A DNA stretch of 34,570 nt, from positions 1 through 34,570 of the forward strand of contig JBGTLU010000049.1 of assembly GCA_041743935.1 (NCBI GenBank), read 5' to 3'. The translations under genes were made by a program, and so were the position numbers. Under the pieces are notes generated by a model. The model saw only the letters and a program-made list of their open reading frames with translations. It did not search any database and was not told the origin of the DNA. This document shows positions 1-7,653 of the stretch, in pieces; within the stretch, counting starts at the first letter, position 1; each line of letters starts with the position of its first letter. This DNA comes from JBGTLU01 sp041743935. GTDB lineage: Bacteria > Bacteroidota > Bacteroidia > Sphingobacteriales > Sphingobacteriaceae.

Positions 1-2
1 TA

Positions 3-464
3 ATGTCACATTTAAAAGTTGGCGATAAAGCCCCACAATTTTCCGGAGTTGATCAAAATGGTAATCCGGTGAAACTCGAAAATTATGAAGGAAAAAAAGT
101 AATCCTTTATTTTTATCCTAAAGATAATACTCCAGGATGTACTACCGAAGCCTGTAATTTTAAAGACAACTATGCATCTTTAACCAAAAATGGATATGAA
201 GTAATTGGAGTAAGCATCGATCCCGAAAAATCTCATCAAAACTTTATCAATAAATTTCAATTACCATTCACCTTAATTGCCGATACCGATAAAAAAATGG
301 TGGAAGATTATGGTGTATGGGTAGAAAAAAGCATGTATGGTAAAAAATACATGGGTACTGCACGGGTTACTTTTGTTATTGATGAAAATGGAATTATTAT
401 CCAAATCATTGATAAAGTAGACAACAAAAATGCTACTAAACAAGTACTGGATTTAGTAGGTTAA
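3..464 (+). CDS. bcp: Thioredoxin-dependent thiol peroxidase (peroxiredoxin, Bcp/PrxQ type)
   Basis: 153 residues, the usual full length for Bcp/PrxQ peroxiredoxins, which reduce hydrogen and organic peroxides in the cytosol using thioredoxin. The thioredoxin-fold core is visible: the YPKDNTPGCTTEAC segment carries the probable peroxidatic Cys46 and, five residues on, the resolving Cys51, the spacing typical of PrxQ. The start is the ATG two bases into the window, giving a normal MSHLKVGDKAP N-terminus, so the gene is complete although its promoter is outside. No signal peptide is present. A strong hairpin follows the stop codon and separates it from the convergent nuclease gene. Family assignment is firm; the electron donor is inferred from the family. 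Confidence 0.95.
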   Translation: MSHLKVGDKAPQFSGVDQNGNPVKLENYEGKKVILYFYPKDNTPGCTTEACNFKDNYASLTKNGYEVIGVSIDPEKSHQNFINKFQLPFTLIADTDKKMVEDYGVWVEKSMYGKKYMGTARVTFVIDENGIIIQIIDKVDNKNATKQVLDLVG

Positions 465-471
465 AATAATC

Positions 472-513
472 ATAAAAGAAGGGGGCAGCCATTTGGCTGC
501 CCCCTTCTTTTAT
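472..513. terminator. Bidirectional intrinsic terminator between convergent genes
   Basis: A perfect inverted repeat: arms 472-490 and 495-513 (19 bp, GC core GGGGGCAGCC) around a 4-base loop, ending in a T-run on the plus strand and, read in reverse, on the minus strand too. It lies between the peroxiredoxin (ends 464) and the minus-strand nuclease (ends 535), so it can serve both. Confidence 0.93.
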
Positions 514-534
514 ATAATAGTTTTATATCAATAC

Positions 535-2391
535 TTAATTAGTAGGACCATTATCTATTACAGCTTCGATTACGTTTTGTATTTCAACTGGTAGATTACT
601 AAATATATTGTAACCTGTAGCCGCCTCAATGTTATCTACACTAGTTCTATAAGTACCCCAGCTTGAACTAACTGAGTTTAAATTAGGCACTAAAACTGCA
701 ATCACTCTGGTAGAAGTAGTAATTCTTGCTAAGTCTCCATCTCCTTGCGGAATAACTAGCATCACTTTCCAGATATGGCTCGGAACGGTTACTCTTCCTG
801 CATCAATAGTATGTGTAGTTCCACCATTACTTCCTGTGCCACCTGAACCATAATTTCCCATAAGAATATATACTTCATTTCCTTGACTTACCAAAGTACG
901 TGCATAGCTTTCCATATTGGCCCAAGTCTGTTGATTATGAACAGGTGCTTGAGGAATCATATTGGTCATTAAAAACGTAGCTGAATTTGCTGTAACAGTG
1001 CTTGTTCTGTCTGCAGAAGGAGCATTGTGTCCTCTATCAAAACCAGAACCCGAGTAACTGGTAGAACCAACTCTATACCAAGTAGAAGGTAAGGTCTGAT
1101 CGGCTCTAAAATCGTCTTGACGCGGAGTAGAGCCAAGCCATTCGGGTCCTAAATACCAGCTTACCCAGTTTGGCGTTCCTCTGTCTCTGTGATACGAAAG
1201 AACGTATTCTGGTTTGTTCATTAAATAGTTAGAAAAGTTACTTACATCTGTAGTAGCATTGCTCGGATTACCCAACATTAAATGCGAATTATCTGTTGGA
1301 TCTGGAGTGCCTCCTCCGCCTCCGCCGCCACCGCCACCGGAAGTGCCAGTAGTCATTATCTGTATATCATCAAGATTAATGCGGTTAGTGCCACCACTTA
1401 CTTTTCTAATTTCGAAACGTACAGCAGAGGTATAGTTTAATGTAAAAGATACGGTTTGTAAACTAGTAGATGAAGTTGTAATGGTTGATCCTACTTTACT
1501 GTAAGAAGTACCTCCATTGGTTGATGCCCATAATTCCCAAGTAGAATTTGCATCTGTACCGTATTTTGCATGGCTAACTGAAAATGAGGAAGCCCCATTA
1601 GGAATATCAAATCGCATAGATAAAATTCCTAAATCTCTAACTCTTACAGATTTAGTTCCGGTTTTTGCATCGCTGGTAGAAGTGCCAAGCAATGCCTCAT
1701 TCAAATTCCAAACACCCGAACCTAGTGATACGTCTGCAGCTGCATAAGATGTTTTACTTCCGCTGTCAAAGGTTTCAGGAAAACCATTGGCAACAACTTG
1801 CTGTGCAACAGACTCCTCAACTATAATATCATCAATGTTAATTCTGCTAGTGCCACCTGAAACTTTACGAATCTCTAAGCGCACATTTCCAACAAGATCA
1901 ACTGTAAAATTAACCGTTTGCAAAGTGGTGGAAGAGGTAGTAATGGTAGATCCTACTTTAGTGTAACTACCACCTCCATTGGTTGATGCCCATAATTCCC
2001 ATGAAGAATTTGCATCTGTACCATATTTTGCATGTTTTACAGAAATATTAGAAGCTCCACCAGTTGCATCAAATTGCATGGTTAATTTTCCAACACCTCT
2101 AATTCTTGCAGATTTAGCTCCAGTTTTACGATCACTGGTGGAAGTACCTAATAATGCATCATTAAAAGTCCACACGCCTGAGGATAAGGTTACGTTTGCA
2201 GTGGTGTAAGATGTTTTTGTTCCAGTTTCAAACGTTTCGGTCAGGCTAGCTGCCGTGGTGTTTGTGCCACCTTTCTTAAAAAATTCTGAAGTTGGATTAT
2301 TAAAATCCTTGTCTAGAATAGGTTCTTTCTTACACGATACAACGGCTAATGCAATGAATGCTGCGTATATCAAGAATTTTACTTGTTTCAT
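535..2391 (-). CDS. Lipoprotein DNA/RNA non-specific endonuclease with two tandem accessory domains
   Basis: 618 residues. The N-terminus is a lipoprotein signal: a hydrophobic stretch ending in AVVSC, with Cys20 the likely lipidated residue, so the protein should sit on the cell envelope. Residues about 50-194 and 204-348 are two copies of a beta-rich module, each with GTSTSD, WELWASTNGG and RKVSGGT motifs at a 154-residue period; these resemble carbohydrate-binding or adhesion-type modules, but I cannot name the family. A run of ten glycines (352-361) links them to the C-terminal nuclease (about 385-600). There the DRGH motif at 452-455 gives the catalytic His455, and HNQQTW places the probable metal-binding Asn486, as in the Serratia/NucA endonuclease family. 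Likely role: degrading extracellular nucleic acid for nutrition or against incoming DNA (inference). Divergent from the VOC gene at 2534. Confidence 0.9.
   Translation of the reverse strand: MKQVKFLIYAAFIALAVVSCKKEPILDKDFNNPTSEFFKKGGTNTTAASLTETFETGTKTSYTTANVTLSSGVWTFNDALLGTSTSDRKTGAKSARIRGVGKLTMQFDATGGASNISVKHAKYGTDANSSWELWASTNGGGSYTKVGSTITTSSTTLQTVNFTVDLVGNVRLEIRKVSGGTSRINIDDIIVEESVAQQVVANGFPETFDSGSKTSYAAADVSLGSGVWNLNEALLGTSTSDAKTGTKSVRVRDLGILSMRFDIPNGASSFSVSHAKYGTDANSTWELWASTNGGTSYSKVGSTITTSSTSLQTVSFTLNYTSAVRFEIRKVSGGTNRINLDDIQIMTTGTSGGGGGGGGGGTPDPTDNSHLMLGNPSNATTDVSNFSNYLMNKPEYVLSYHRDRGTPNWVSWYLGPEWLGSTPRQDDFRADQTLPSTWYRVGSTSYSGSGFDRGHNAPSADRTSTVTANSATFLMTNMIPQAPVHNQQTWANMESYARTLVSQGNEVYILMGNYGSGGTGSNGGTTHTIDAGRVTVPSHIWKVMLVIPQGDGDLARITTSTRVIAVLVPNLNSVSSSWGTYRTSVDNIEAATGYNIFSNLPVEIQNVIEAVIDNGPTN
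1348..2244 (-). repeat. Tandem domain duplication inside the endonuclease gene (462-bp period)
   Basis: Two copies, about 1810-2244 and 1348-1782, encode the paired modules of the lipoprotein nuclease. They match at protein and DNA level; for example the segment starting TTGATGCCCATAATTCCC occurs near 1519 and again near 1981. The spacing is 154 codons. High identity points to an internal duplication that is fairly recent or kept similar. Confidence 0.85.
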
Positions 2392-2533
2392 ACAGTTTAA
2401 TTGTGGTTGTTGTTTTTATAATTGCTATAATCGGACAAAATTTCAATTCGCACATTAGTATATTATGAACACCATGTTAATAAATAAGGTGGTATTTTCA
2501 GAGTTATACTTAGAACTTAAATATTAGTTACAA

Positions 2534-2953
2534 ATGTTGATCAATCCTTTCCATTTAGCTGTTCCGGTAAATGATTTAACCGAAACTCGTGCTTTTTACA
2601 GAGATATTTTAGGTTGCCCCGAAGGAAGAAGTAGTGATCATTGGGTAGATTTTAATTTATTCGGACATCAATTCGTAATTCATTTAAATCCAACTCCAAA
2701 AGCTAAATTAGCTCACAATCCGGTGGATGGCCACGATGTGCCTATTCCGCATTTTGGGGTAGTATTAGATTGGGATGTTTGGGAAAAGCTTGCTGAAAAA
2801 CTGAGAAATCATGGTGTTGAGTTTATTATAGAGCCATACATTCGCTTTAAAGGTGAGGTAGGAGAACAAGCAACCATGTTTTTTTTAGATCCCTCAGGAA
2901 ATGCATTGGAGTTTAAATCGTTTAAAGATTTTTCTCAAATTTTTGCAAAATAA
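2534..2953 (+). CDS. VOC (glyoxalase/bleomycin-resistance/dioxygenase) superfamily protein
   Basis: 139 residues, the length of a single VOC protein with two beta-alpha-beta-beta-beta modules. It opens with FHLAVPVNDL and AFYRDILGCPEG, a standard VOC module start, and ends with MFFLDPSGNALEFKSF. Likely metal ligands by position are His7, His73 (in PHFGVVL) and Glu126. VOC proteins are metal enzymes such as glyoxalases, dioxygenases and thiol transferases acting on small molecules; the substrate cannot be told from sequence. Starts at an ATG with no evident Shine-Dalgarno site, divergent from the nuclease gene and 45 bases ahead of the EEP-family gene, with which it is probably co-transcribed. 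The 142 bases upstream, shared with the nuclease gene, show no clear TAnnTTTG box on either strand. Confidence 0.88.
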   Translation: MLINPFHLAVPVNDLTETRAFYRDILGCPEGRSSDHWVDFNLFGHQFVIHLNPTPKAKLAHNPVDGHDVPIPHFGVVLDWDVWEKLAEKLRNHGVEFIIEPYIRFKGEVGEQATMFFLDPSGNALEFKSFKDFSQIFAK

Positions 2954-2998
2954 TTGTTGGATAATAAAAAGCTAATCCTACTCCCTTATCTTCACGGC

Positions 2999-3955
2999 AT
3001 GAAAAATTTCACGATTCGTATTCTAATTACTTTCCTTTTTATTGGCTATAGCTTTAGCTCATTAGCTCAAAAAACTGTTCTTCCAAACGGATATCAATTT
3101 CCAAATAAAGAAACATTCAAAGTTTTAAATTGGAATGTAGAACACTTTGTGGATTTACATAACGACCCTTACATAAACAATTCTAGAGAAGATAAGCCCG
3201 ATGTAACACTATATCACCAAAAAGTATGTTTATTTCTACAAGCAATTAGAATTGCTGATGCCGACATCGTGGTTCTTCAAGAATTTGAAAGCGCTAAGTT
3301 TCTAGAAAAACTAGCGAATGACTCTTTGAAGAACATGGGGTACATGTTTTTCGCAGATGCTCCTAGCCGCACATGGTACATGAACGTAGTGGTAATGAGC
3401 AAACTTCCTCTTGGGGTTATGTACGCTTATCATCCTGTTTACACACCAGTAGAAGGGATTATGGATGAGAATGGCAAAATAGAAACACAAAATAATATCA
3501 ATTCCAGAATGTGGAGTATTGATGTTATAGCATCTCCACTTTACCAGTTTAATTTAACGGGTTTACATTTAAAAGCTGGTAGAACCGATAGAGATGTTGC
3601 CATGAGAAAAGGTCAAATTAATTTCCTAAAAACACAATTCGGAAATTTTTTAAAGTTAAACCGTAAAGCAAATATGTTGGTTGTTGGCGATTTAAATTCA
3701 TTGGCAGATAGCGAGGAAATGACTTTATTTAAGTCTAAACCTTTTCCTCTGATAGATCCTTTAAAACCCGACCAACACACACATACTGCAGATAATTTAC
3801 AACGTAGGTTAGACTATATTTTAATGAATGCCAACATGCAGAAGGAAATGATTCCAGGAAGTGTTAAGCCAGTATTTTTATTAAGTATTGAAAACATGCG
3901 CACCATAAGTGACCATTTACCTGTAATAGGCGAATTCTATAATCGGAACAAGTAA
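2999..3955 (+). CDS. Exported endonuclease/exonuclease/phosphatase (EEP) family protein
   Basis: 318 residues from the ATG at 2999. A TTG in frame at 2954 would add 15 residues before the signal peptide and is less likely. Residues 1-23 are a signal peptide ending in SLAQ. The EEP fold is complete: LNWNVEHF (Asn46), LQEFE (Glu95), GLHLKAGR (His190), VGDLNS (Asp231, Asn233), RRLDY (Asp272) and SDHLP (Asp305, His306). These residues hydrolyse phosphodiesters or phosphomonoesters in DNase I, sphingomyelinase and inositol phosphatase relatives. The substrate is unknown; since the protein is exported and a secreted nuclease gene lies close by, extracellular DNA or phosphate scavenging is a fair guess. 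Signals for transcription end are weak; an AT-rich hairpin follows at 4002-4023. Confidence 0.9.
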   Translation: MKNFTIRILITFLFIGYSFSSLAQKTVLPNGYQFPNKETFKVLNWNVEHFVDLHNDPYINNSREDKPDVTLYHQKVCLFLQAIRIADADIVVLQEFESAKFLEKLANDSLKNMGYMFFADAPSRTWYMNVVVMSKLPLGVMYAYHPVYTPVEGIMDENGKIETQNNINSRMWSIDVIASPLYQFNLTGLHLKAGRTDRDVAMRKGQINFLKTQFGNFLKLNRKANMLVVGDLNSLADSEEMTLFKSKPFPLIDPLKPDQHTHTADNLQRRLDYILMNANMQKEMIPGSVKPVFLLSIENMRTISDHLPVIGEFYNRNK

Positions 3956-4001
3956 TCCCCATTTTGTTTAAAACTCATGGAGTGGTTAATGGATAATTGC
4001 T

Positions 4002-4023
4002 TTAATTTAGTATCCTAAATTAA
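4002..4023. repeat. AT-rich inverted repeat upstream of the transketolase genes
   Basis: Perfect 9-bp arms, TTAATTTAG (4002-4010) and CTAAATTAA (4015-4023), around TATC. Only one G-C pair per arm, so a weak hairpin. It could be a poor terminator for the 2534-3955 pair or an operator for the transketolase genes that start at 4058. Confidence 0.4.
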
Positions 4024-4057
4024 TTTCTATCCTTACACGTTAACACATTCTAAATCA

Positions 4058-4906
4058 ATGAGTAAATCGATTCCAGAATTAGAAAAAATAGCTTCTCAAG
4101 TCCGTAGAGACATAGTGAGAATGGTACACGCAGTAAATTCTGGTCACCCAGGAGGTTCACTAGGTTGTACCGAATTTTTTGTGGGCTTGTATTTTTCTGT
4201 CTTAACCCATAACCCATCTTTTAATATGGATGGAAAGGATGAAGATTTATTTTTCTTATCAAACGGGCACATATCTCCGGTTTTTTATAGTGTTTTGGCA
4301 CACTCAGGTTATTTTGCAAAAGATGAATTAGCCACCTTCCGAAAATTAAATTCCAGATTGCAAGGACATCCAACCACACATGAGCATCTTCCGGGCGTAA
4401 GAATAGCATCTGGTTCTCTAGGGCAAGGATTATCTGTTGGGATAGGAGCTGCGCTAACTAAAAAACTAAATGGCGATAAAAGTATAGTATACACATTACA
4501 TGGCGATGGCGAATTACAAGAAGGGCAAATATGGGAAGCAGCCATGTATGCTGCACATAATCAGGTAGATAATTTAATTGCAACTGTTGATTTAAATGGC
4601 CAGCAAATAGATGGGTCTACTAAAAATGTATTATCACTTGGTAATTTAAAGGCTAAATGGGAAGCATTTGGTTGGCAAGTTTTAGATGAAGATAAAGGAA
4701 ACGACATGCAATCTGTTGTAAATGTCCTTCAAAAAGCAAAAACTCTAACCGGAAATGGGAAACCAATTTTGATATTATTAAAAACAGATATGGGTGCCGG
4801 TGTTGATTTTATGATGGGTTCGCATAAATGGCATGGAGTTGCCCCAAATGACGAGCAACTAGCACAAGCACTAGCACAATTAGAAGAAACATTAGGGGAT
4901 TATTAG
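4058..4906 (+). CDS. Transketolase, N-terminal (thiamine diphosphate-binding) subunit
   Basis: 282 residues, matching the N-terminal half of transketolase, which in Bacteroidota, many Firmicutes and archaea is often a separate subunit. The thiamine diphosphate motif is intact: GDG at 149-151 and Asn180 in VDLNGQQ. Catalytic-site histidines are visible in SGHPGG (His30) and SNGH (His71), and GQGLSVGIGAAL lines the cofactor site. With the next gene it should form the enzyme that moves two-carbon units between sugar phosphates in the pentose phosphate pathway. The subunits are separated by 98 bases and surely co-expressed. No signal peptide; cytosolic. A 1-deoxyxylulose-5-phosphate synthase half is a less likely alternative given the motifs. 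Confidence 0.93.
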   Translation: MSKSIPELEKIASQVRRDIVRMVHAVNSGHPGGSLGCTEFFVGLYFSVLTHNPSFNMDGKDEDLFFLSNGHISPVFYSVLAHSGYFAKDELATFRKLNSRLQGHPTTHEHLPGVRIASGSLGQGLSVGIGAALTKKLNGDKSIVYTLHGDGELQEGQIWEAAMYAAHNQVDNLIATVDLNGQQIDGSTKNVLSLGNLKAKWEAFGWQVLDEDKGNDMQSVVNVLQKAKTLTGNGKPILILLKTDMGAGVDFMMGSHKWHGVAPNDEQLAQALAQLEETLGDY

Positions 4907-5004
4907 GAAATAAGAACTAGGAAGTAAGAAGTAGAAATTAGGTAGTCTCCTTATACCTCTCAATAAGCAATTTAACAATTTACCGATTCAACAAATATTA
5001 CATA

Positions 5005-5955
5005 ATGGCAAATTTTACCTATACCGAAAAAAAAGATACCCGCTCAGGATTTGGTGCCGGTTTATCAGAGCTTGGCAGATCTAACCCCGATGTAGTGGCA
5101 CTTTGTGCTGATTTAACGGGGTCATTAAAAATGGATGCTTTTCAGAAAGAGTTTCCCGATCGGTTTTTTCAGATAGGTATAGCCGAAGCAAACATGATTG
5201 GCATTGCAGCCGGAATGACCATTGGTGGTAAAATTCCATTTACTGGTACTTTCGCAAATTTCTCCACTGGTAGAGTATACGACCAAATCCGCCAATCGGT
5301 AGCTTATTCAGGCAAAAATGTAAAAATTTGTGCTTCACATGCAGGTGTTACCTTGGGCGAAGATGGTGCCACTCACCAAATTTTAGAAGATATAGGATTG
5401 ATGAAAATGTTACCCGGAATGGTAGTAATAAACCCTTGCGATTACAATCAAACTAAAGCAGCAACCATAGCAATTGCCGAATATTTTGGCCCAGTTTATC
5501 TACGGTTTGGCAGACCGGCATGGCCAATCTTTATGCCCGAAGGTAATTTTCAGATTGGCAAGGCCATCCACCTAAAAGAAGGAAAAGATGTAAGCATTTT
5601 TGCAACCGGCCATTTGGTTTGGAAAGCAATAGAAGCTATTGAACCCCTAAAAGCCTTAGGCATCGATGCCGAAGTAATAAATATTCATACCATTAAACCT
5701 TTAGATGAAGAAGCGGTCTTAGATTCGGTTGCAAAAACACGCTGTGTGGTAACTGCAGAAGAACATAATATTCATGGAGGTTTGGGCGATAGTATTGCGC
5801 AATTATTAGCCAGAAAAAACCCAACTCCAATGGAATTTGTGGCAGTTAACGACACCTTTGGCGAGAGTGCAACTCCAGACCAGTTAATGAAAAAATACGG
5901 TTTAGAGAGTTCGAATATTATGAAAGCTGTACAGGCGGTATTGAAAAGGAAATAA
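5005..5955 (+). CDS. Transketolase, C-terminal subunit
   Basis: 316 residues, comprising the pyrimidine-binding domain and the C-terminal domain of transketolase. The essential glutamate that activates thiamine diphosphate is Glu61 in QIGIAEANMIGIAAGM. Residues around 105-125 (CASHAGVTLGEDGATHQ) and the GRPAWP segment are typical of this subunit. The C-terminal domain, about 185-316, holds the TAEEHNIHGGLGDS motif. It pairs with the N-terminal subunit gene just upstream, and the two open reading frames do not overlap, so this is a genuine two-gene enzyme rather than a frameshift. The intervening 98 bases hold a short purine-rich degenerate repeat and no promoter that I can recognise. Confidence 0.93.
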   Translation: MANFTYTEKKDTRSGFGAGLSELGRSNPDVVALCADLTGSLKMDAFQKEFPDRFFQIGIAEANMIGIAAGMTIGGKIPFTGTFANFSTGRVYDQIRQSVAYSGKNVKICASHAGVTLGEDGATHQILEDIGLMKMLPGMVVINPCDYNQTKAATIAIAEYFGPVYLRFGRPAWPIFMPEGNFQIGKAIHLKEGKDVSIFATGHLVWKAIEAIEPLKALGIDAEVINIHTIKPLDEEAVLDSVAKTRCVVTAEEHNIHGGLGDSIAQLLARKNPTPMEFVAVNDTFGESATPDQLMKKYGLESSNIMKAVQAVLKRK

Positions 5956-5974
5956 TACCAAATCTACCTAAAGC

Positions 5975-5986
5975 ATATTCGAATAT
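5975..5986. promoter_or_regulatory. 12-bp perfect palindrome upstream of the sigma-factor operon
   Basis: ATATTCGAATAT, self-complementary, ends 22 bases before the sigma-factor ATG. A GATATTTG sequence at 5998-6005 matches the TAnnTTTG box in all but the first position. Either could belong to the promoter of this operon; the palindrome may be chance in AT-rich DNA. Confidence 0.3.
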
Positions 5987-6008
5987 AAATTTATGTGGAT
6001 ATTTGATT

Positions 6009-6560
6009 ATGCCCCAATTAGAAGATTCAGAAATTTTAGTTCTTTTTCGTGAAAATAACACTCGCTCAGAGGCATTTAATCTTCTAGTAAAAAAACACCA
6101 ACAACGAGTTTATTGGCACATCCGCCGTATGGTAATTAACCACGACGATGCGGATGATTTAGTGCAAGATGTATTTATAAAAGTTTGGAAAAACTTAGAT
6201 AAATTCAGGGAAGATGCTCAACTCTTTACTTGGATTTATCGCATAGCTACAAATGAATGCATTACGTTTCTAAATCGGAAAAAGATGAAGAATAACGTAA
6301 GTTTGGGAGAAGAATCTGAATATTTGGTAGAACATCTGCAAAGCGATTCCTATTTAACTGCAAATACTATTCAGCTAAAGCTTCAAAAAGCGTTGTTGGC
6401 CTTGCCAGATAAACAGCGTTTGGTTTTTAATATGAAATATTTTGATAATTTAAAGTATGAAGAAATTTCGGATATGCTTGGTACCAGTGTAGGAGCTCTA
6501 AAAGCATCTTATCATTTGGCAGTTAAGAAAATTGAAAAATATTTTGAAGAGCAGGATTAA
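6009..6560 (+). CDS. ECF-type RNA polymerase sigma factor (sigma-70 family)
   Basis: 183 residues from the ATG at 6009; a TTG two codons earlier is possible but unnecessary. Region 2 is clear (DDADDLVQDVFIKVWKNL and the FTWIYRIATNECI segment), and region 4 closes the protein (LPDKQRLVFNMKYFDNLKYEEIS followed by the recognition helix around GTSVGALKASYH). There is no region 1 or 3, which is the ECF layout. Two more genes follow in the same direction: a single-pass membrane protein whose cytosolic part could hold the sigma factor, and an exported Spy-like protein. The trio suggests a surface- or stress-responsive regulon, with the membrane protein as the candidate anti-sigma factor (inference). 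Its own promoter may be autoregulated. Confidence 0.92.
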   Translation: MPQLEDSEILVLFRENNTRSEAFNLLVKKHQQRVYWHIRRMVINHDDADDLVQDVFIKVWKNLDKFREDAQLFTWIYRIATNECITFLNRKKMKNNVSLGEESEYLVEHLQSDSYLTANTIQLKLQKALLALPDKQRLVFNMKYFDNLKYEEISDMLGTSVGALKASYHLAVKKIEKYFEEQD

Positions 6561-6592
6561 ACTATTTTCATAAACCATTGTCAATACATAAG

Positions 6593-7120
6593 ATGACGAA
6601 CATTAAAAAACATATTGAATTTTCAAGCAAAGAATTAGCAGAAGGAATTGAAACTCCTTTTACTGTTCCTGTTGGATATTTCGAGACGTTATTGGCAAAA
6701 ATAGAGGATAATGTAAGTGAAGAGGCTCCTGAAATTGAGGGAATTAATAATTCGTCTGTTTTTAAAGTTCCAGAAGATTATTTTGATCATCTAACCATTG
6801 AAATAGAAAGCAAAACATCCAAAAAAAGCAATAACACAGGATTTAAAAAACAAATTAATTATTTAAAATTAATTGCAGCCTGTGTGGTCTTACTCATTGC
6901 AACCGGCAGTATATATTATTTCAGCACGACATCAAACCCTACCCAAACCGATAAGTATGTAGAAGATTATTTTGATTATGCTGAAGTAGATGAATTTTCA
7001 TTAATGGAAGCGATTCATCAACAAGAATTAGACATAATAGAAGATTCAGCAAGTATAAAACAAATTGAAAACTACCTACTAAACAACTCAGATTACCATC
7101 AAATTTTATTAAACTTATGA
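6593..7120 (+). CDS. Single-pass membrane protein, candidate anti-sigma factor
   Basis: 175 residues from the ATG at 6593; a TTG at 6578 would add five. One membrane segment at about 91-111 follows a Lys-rich stretch, so the N-terminal half should be cytosolic and the acidic C-terminal half periplasmic. The N-terminal part carries two similar motifs: FTVPVGYFETLLAKIED (23-39) and FKVPEDYFDHLTIEIES (57-73), with the shared pattern F-x-V-P-x-x-Y-F-x-x-L. I know no named domain that fits, and the classic zinc-binding anti-sigma motif is absent. It starts 32 bases after the sigma-factor stop and overlaps the next gene by 4 bases (ATGA), so the three genes form an operon. The anti-sigma role rests on position and topology only. 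Confidence 0.75.
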   Translation: MTNIKKHIEFSSKELAEGIETPFTVPVGYFETLLAKIEDNVSEEAPEIEGINNSSVFKVPEDYFDHLTIEIESKTSKKSNNTGFKKQINYLKLIAACVVLLIATGSIYYFSTTSNPTQTDKYVEDYFDYAEVDEFSLMEAIHQQELDIIEDSASIKQIENYLLNNSDYHQILLNL

Positions 7121-7563
7121 AAAAAATATTTGCAATAACAGTTGTTTTAACCAGTATTTGTTTACTGGTTAATGCACAACCAATGAAAGGAAGAGCAACA
7201 GATATTGAAGCTCAAAAAATTGGTTTTATAACTCAAAGAGTTGGCATAACAGCCGACGATGCAAAAGTATTTTGGCCGGTTTACAATGAGTATCAAACAG
7301 AATTAAGAAAAATTCAATCGGCCAGAAGAACACAATTTACAGCCATGCCACGTGGAAATGAGATGAATGAAAAGGATGTAGAAAACTTCATTGAGAAAGA
7401 ATTTGAACGCAAACAGCAAATATTAAACTTGGAGAAACGTTACCATGAACGCTTTAAAAGCATACTTCCAATTCAGAAAATTGCTAAATTATACATTGCA
7501 GAAGAGTTATTTAAAGCAGAATTAGTGCGACGTATCCGAGATTTTAGACCCCCAAATCAATAA
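7117..7563 (+). CDS. Exported Spy/CpxP-like helical protein
   Basis: 148 residues with a signal peptide (1-20, ending LLVNAQ). The mature part is helical and highly charged, with FITQRVGITADDAKVFWPVYNEYQ near the start and a long amphipathic helix with many Arg and Lys residues (about 85-125). This is the pattern of Spy/CpxP-type periplasmic chaperone or sensor proteins in Bacteroidota sigma-factor operons. It overlaps the membrane-protein gene by 4 bases, so translation is probably coupled. Likely role: detecting or buffering envelope stress and feeding back on the membrane protein (inference). No canonical LTxxQ repeat is obvious. A strong terminator follows. Confidence 0.7.
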   Translation: MKKIFAITVVLTSICLLVNAQPMKGRATDIEAQKIGFITQRVGITADDAKVFWPVYNEYQTELRKIQSARRTQFTAMPRGNEMNEKDVENFIEKEFERKQQILNLEKRYHERFKSILPIQKIAKLYIAEELFKAELVRRIRDFRPPNQ

Positions 7564-7583
7564 TTTTTCATGAATAAATAAGT

Positions 7584-7619
7584 AAATAAAAAGGAGACTA
7601 TTTAGTCTCCTTTTTATTT
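7584..7619. terminator. Bidirectional intrinsic terminator
   Basis: Arms 7584-7600 and 7603-7619 are perfectly complementary (17 bp, core AAGGAGACTA/TAGTCTCCTT), flanked by A-runs and T-runs. It sits between the sigma-factor operon (ends 7563) and the convergent CorA gene (ends 7654). Confidence 0.9.
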
Positions 7620-7653
7620 TTAAAATACATTGTTATGCAATTATCAAATAAAC

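Noticed and set aside
1517..2209. Two similar plus-strand frames at 1517-1747 and 1979-2209, both beginning MVDAHNS
   Set aside because: They are antisense shadows of the duplicated module in the minus-strand nuclease; the similarity comes from the duplication itself.
2954..2999. Upstream TTG start for the EEP-family gene
   Set aside because: It would put 15 residues ahead of the signal peptide; the ATG at 2999 gives a proper signal peptide.
4058..5955. Transketolase split into two frames as a sign of frameshift
   Set aside because: Separate N- and C-terminal subunits are normal in this phylum, and each has its own start, stop and full motifs.
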